Shown: in pieces, positions 5,728 through 5,987 of the stretch
How the letters are laid out: every line of letters begins with the position of its first letter
Position numbering within the stretch: position 1 is the first letter of the stretch
Assembly (NCBI GenBank): GCA_945787595.1
Contig: CALZJV010000613.1
Coordinates: forward strand, 1-5,987
Source: an uncultured Desulfobacterales bacterium
Lineage (GTDB): Bacteria > Desulfobacterota > Desulfobacteria > Desulfobacterales > JAFDCJ01
Direction of reading: 5' to 3'
Length of the DNA stretch: 5,987 bases
Notes under the pieces: model-generated
What the model was told of the DNA's origin: nothing
Seen by the model: the letters and a program-made list of their open reading frames with translations, nothing else
Database searches by the model: none
Made by a program: the position numbers and the translations under genes

Positions 5728-5928
5728 ATGTCATTAAAAGATCTGTTTCGTTTTCCGGCATCCCTGCTGTCTCGACGCATTGCATTTTGGGTTTTTATAA
5801 GCGTCATCGTGATCGAAACCCTGATTTTTATCCCTTCATACAAAAACCGTGAAAAGGAACTACTACTTCAATTAAAAGAAATTTCTGCCGCTCGAATCGC
5901 GTTGATGATGAAGATCGCCAAGCCGGAT
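5571..5928. repeat. 15-base perfect direct repeat, one copy intergenic and one in the sensor gene
   Basis: ATCGCCAAGCCGGAT occurs at 5571-5585 in the intergenic region and at 5914-5928 in the plus-strand gene, where it encodes Ile-Ala-Lys-Pro-Asp. Similarity continues weakly for about ten more bases (six of ten identical). The coordinates span both copies. Chance identity of this length within 6 kb is unlikely but not impossible. Confidence 0.5.
5614..5642 (+). promoter_or_regulatory. Candidate promoter for the membrane sensor gene
   Basis: TTGACA at 5614-5619 is followed after 17 bases by TACTCT at 5637-5642, which keeps the most conserved T, A and final T of the -10 consensus. Transcription would start near 5649, leaving an AT-rich leader of about 80 bases before the ATG at 5728. 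Confidence 0.4.
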
Positions 5929-5987
5929 GCCTCGGATAGTGAGATTTTCCAGCATGTTAAAAAGCTCCAGGATGACAAGATGGTTGT
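5728..5987 (+). CDS. Membrane-anchored protein, N-terminal fragment (probable sensor or signalling enzyme)
   Basis: The first 86 codons are present; the gene runs off the right edge. The product begins MSLKDLFRFPASLLSRRIAF and has one clear membrane segment at about residues 18-37 (IAFWVFISVIVIETLIFIPS), preceded by SRR on the cytoplasmic side. A charged, helix-forming segment (YKNREKELLLQLKEISAARI, 38-57) follows and would lie outside the membrane. This start is typical of bacterial sensors, such as histidine kinases, nucleotide cyclases or diguanylate cyclases with a periplasmic sensing region and HAMP domain, but no catalytic domain is in the window, so the enzyme type is open. The ATG is supported by AGGAG (eight bases away) and a closer GAGG. 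It is divergent from the rest of the window and has its own promoter candidate. Confidence 0.75.
   Translation, partial: MSLKDLFRFPASLLSRRIAFWVFISVIVIETLIFIPSYKNREKELLLQLKEISAARIALMMKIAKPDASDSEIFQHVKKLQDDKMV

Noticed and set aside
1..5987. CRISPR array, tRNA, rRNA, insertion sequence or transposase
   Set aside because: No regularly spaced repeats, no cloverleaf-like or rRNA-like sequence, and no transposase motifs or terminal inverted repeats were seen on either strand.

Overview
The window looks like part of the chromosome of a strict anaerobe, most likely a Desulfobacterota / sulfate-reducer-type bacterium. This is an inference: it rests on the ferredoxin-dependent 2-oxoacid oxidoreductase genes, a GltD-type flavoprotein carrying extra Fe-S clusters, moderate GC content, and the style of the small neighbouring protein. 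No rRNA or other taxonomic marker is present.

Layout. Positions 1-126 (minus) hold the first 42 codons of an exported protein, probably a SurA/PpiC-type foldase. Its leader (about 150-240) contains a hairpin with a T-run and a sequence resembling the 3' half of a TPP riboswitch. Positions 313-4797 (minus) hold a four-gene cluster, in transcription order: the gamma subunit (4222-4797), a GltD-like flavoprotein fused to a PorD-like 2x[4Fe-4S] domain (2303-4057), the alpha subunit (1188-2306) and the TPP-binding beta subunit (313-1200). The last three overlap by 4 and 13 bases. A 164-base gap between gamma and the fusion carries a good internal promoter with a palindrome over its -10 element. 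Positions 5017-5310 (minus) encode a 97-residue cysteine-containing protein of unknown function. From 5728 to the window end (plus) runs the start of a membrane-anchored protein, probably a sensor or signalling enzyme.

How the genes work together. Alpha and beta should form the thiamine-diphosphate catalytic core that oxidatively decarboxylates a 2-oxoacid to an acyl-CoA, and gamma completes the CoA-handling part. The ferredoxin-like delta subunit is not a separate gene. It is the C-terminal domain of the FAD/NAD(P)H protein, so electrons probably pass within one polypeptide between Fe-S clusters, FAD and NAD(P). This resembles NAD(P)-linked oxidoreductases such as phenylglyoxylate:NAD+ oxidoreductase and the three-subunit 2-oxoglutarate enzyme of Thauera. 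The substrate cannot be read from the sequence.

The most striking observation is in the alpha subunit. About 20-21 residues that normally carry the conserved YPITP motif are absent, with the reading frame intact and everything on both sides normal. This is either a real divergence of the active site or a clean in-frame deletion.
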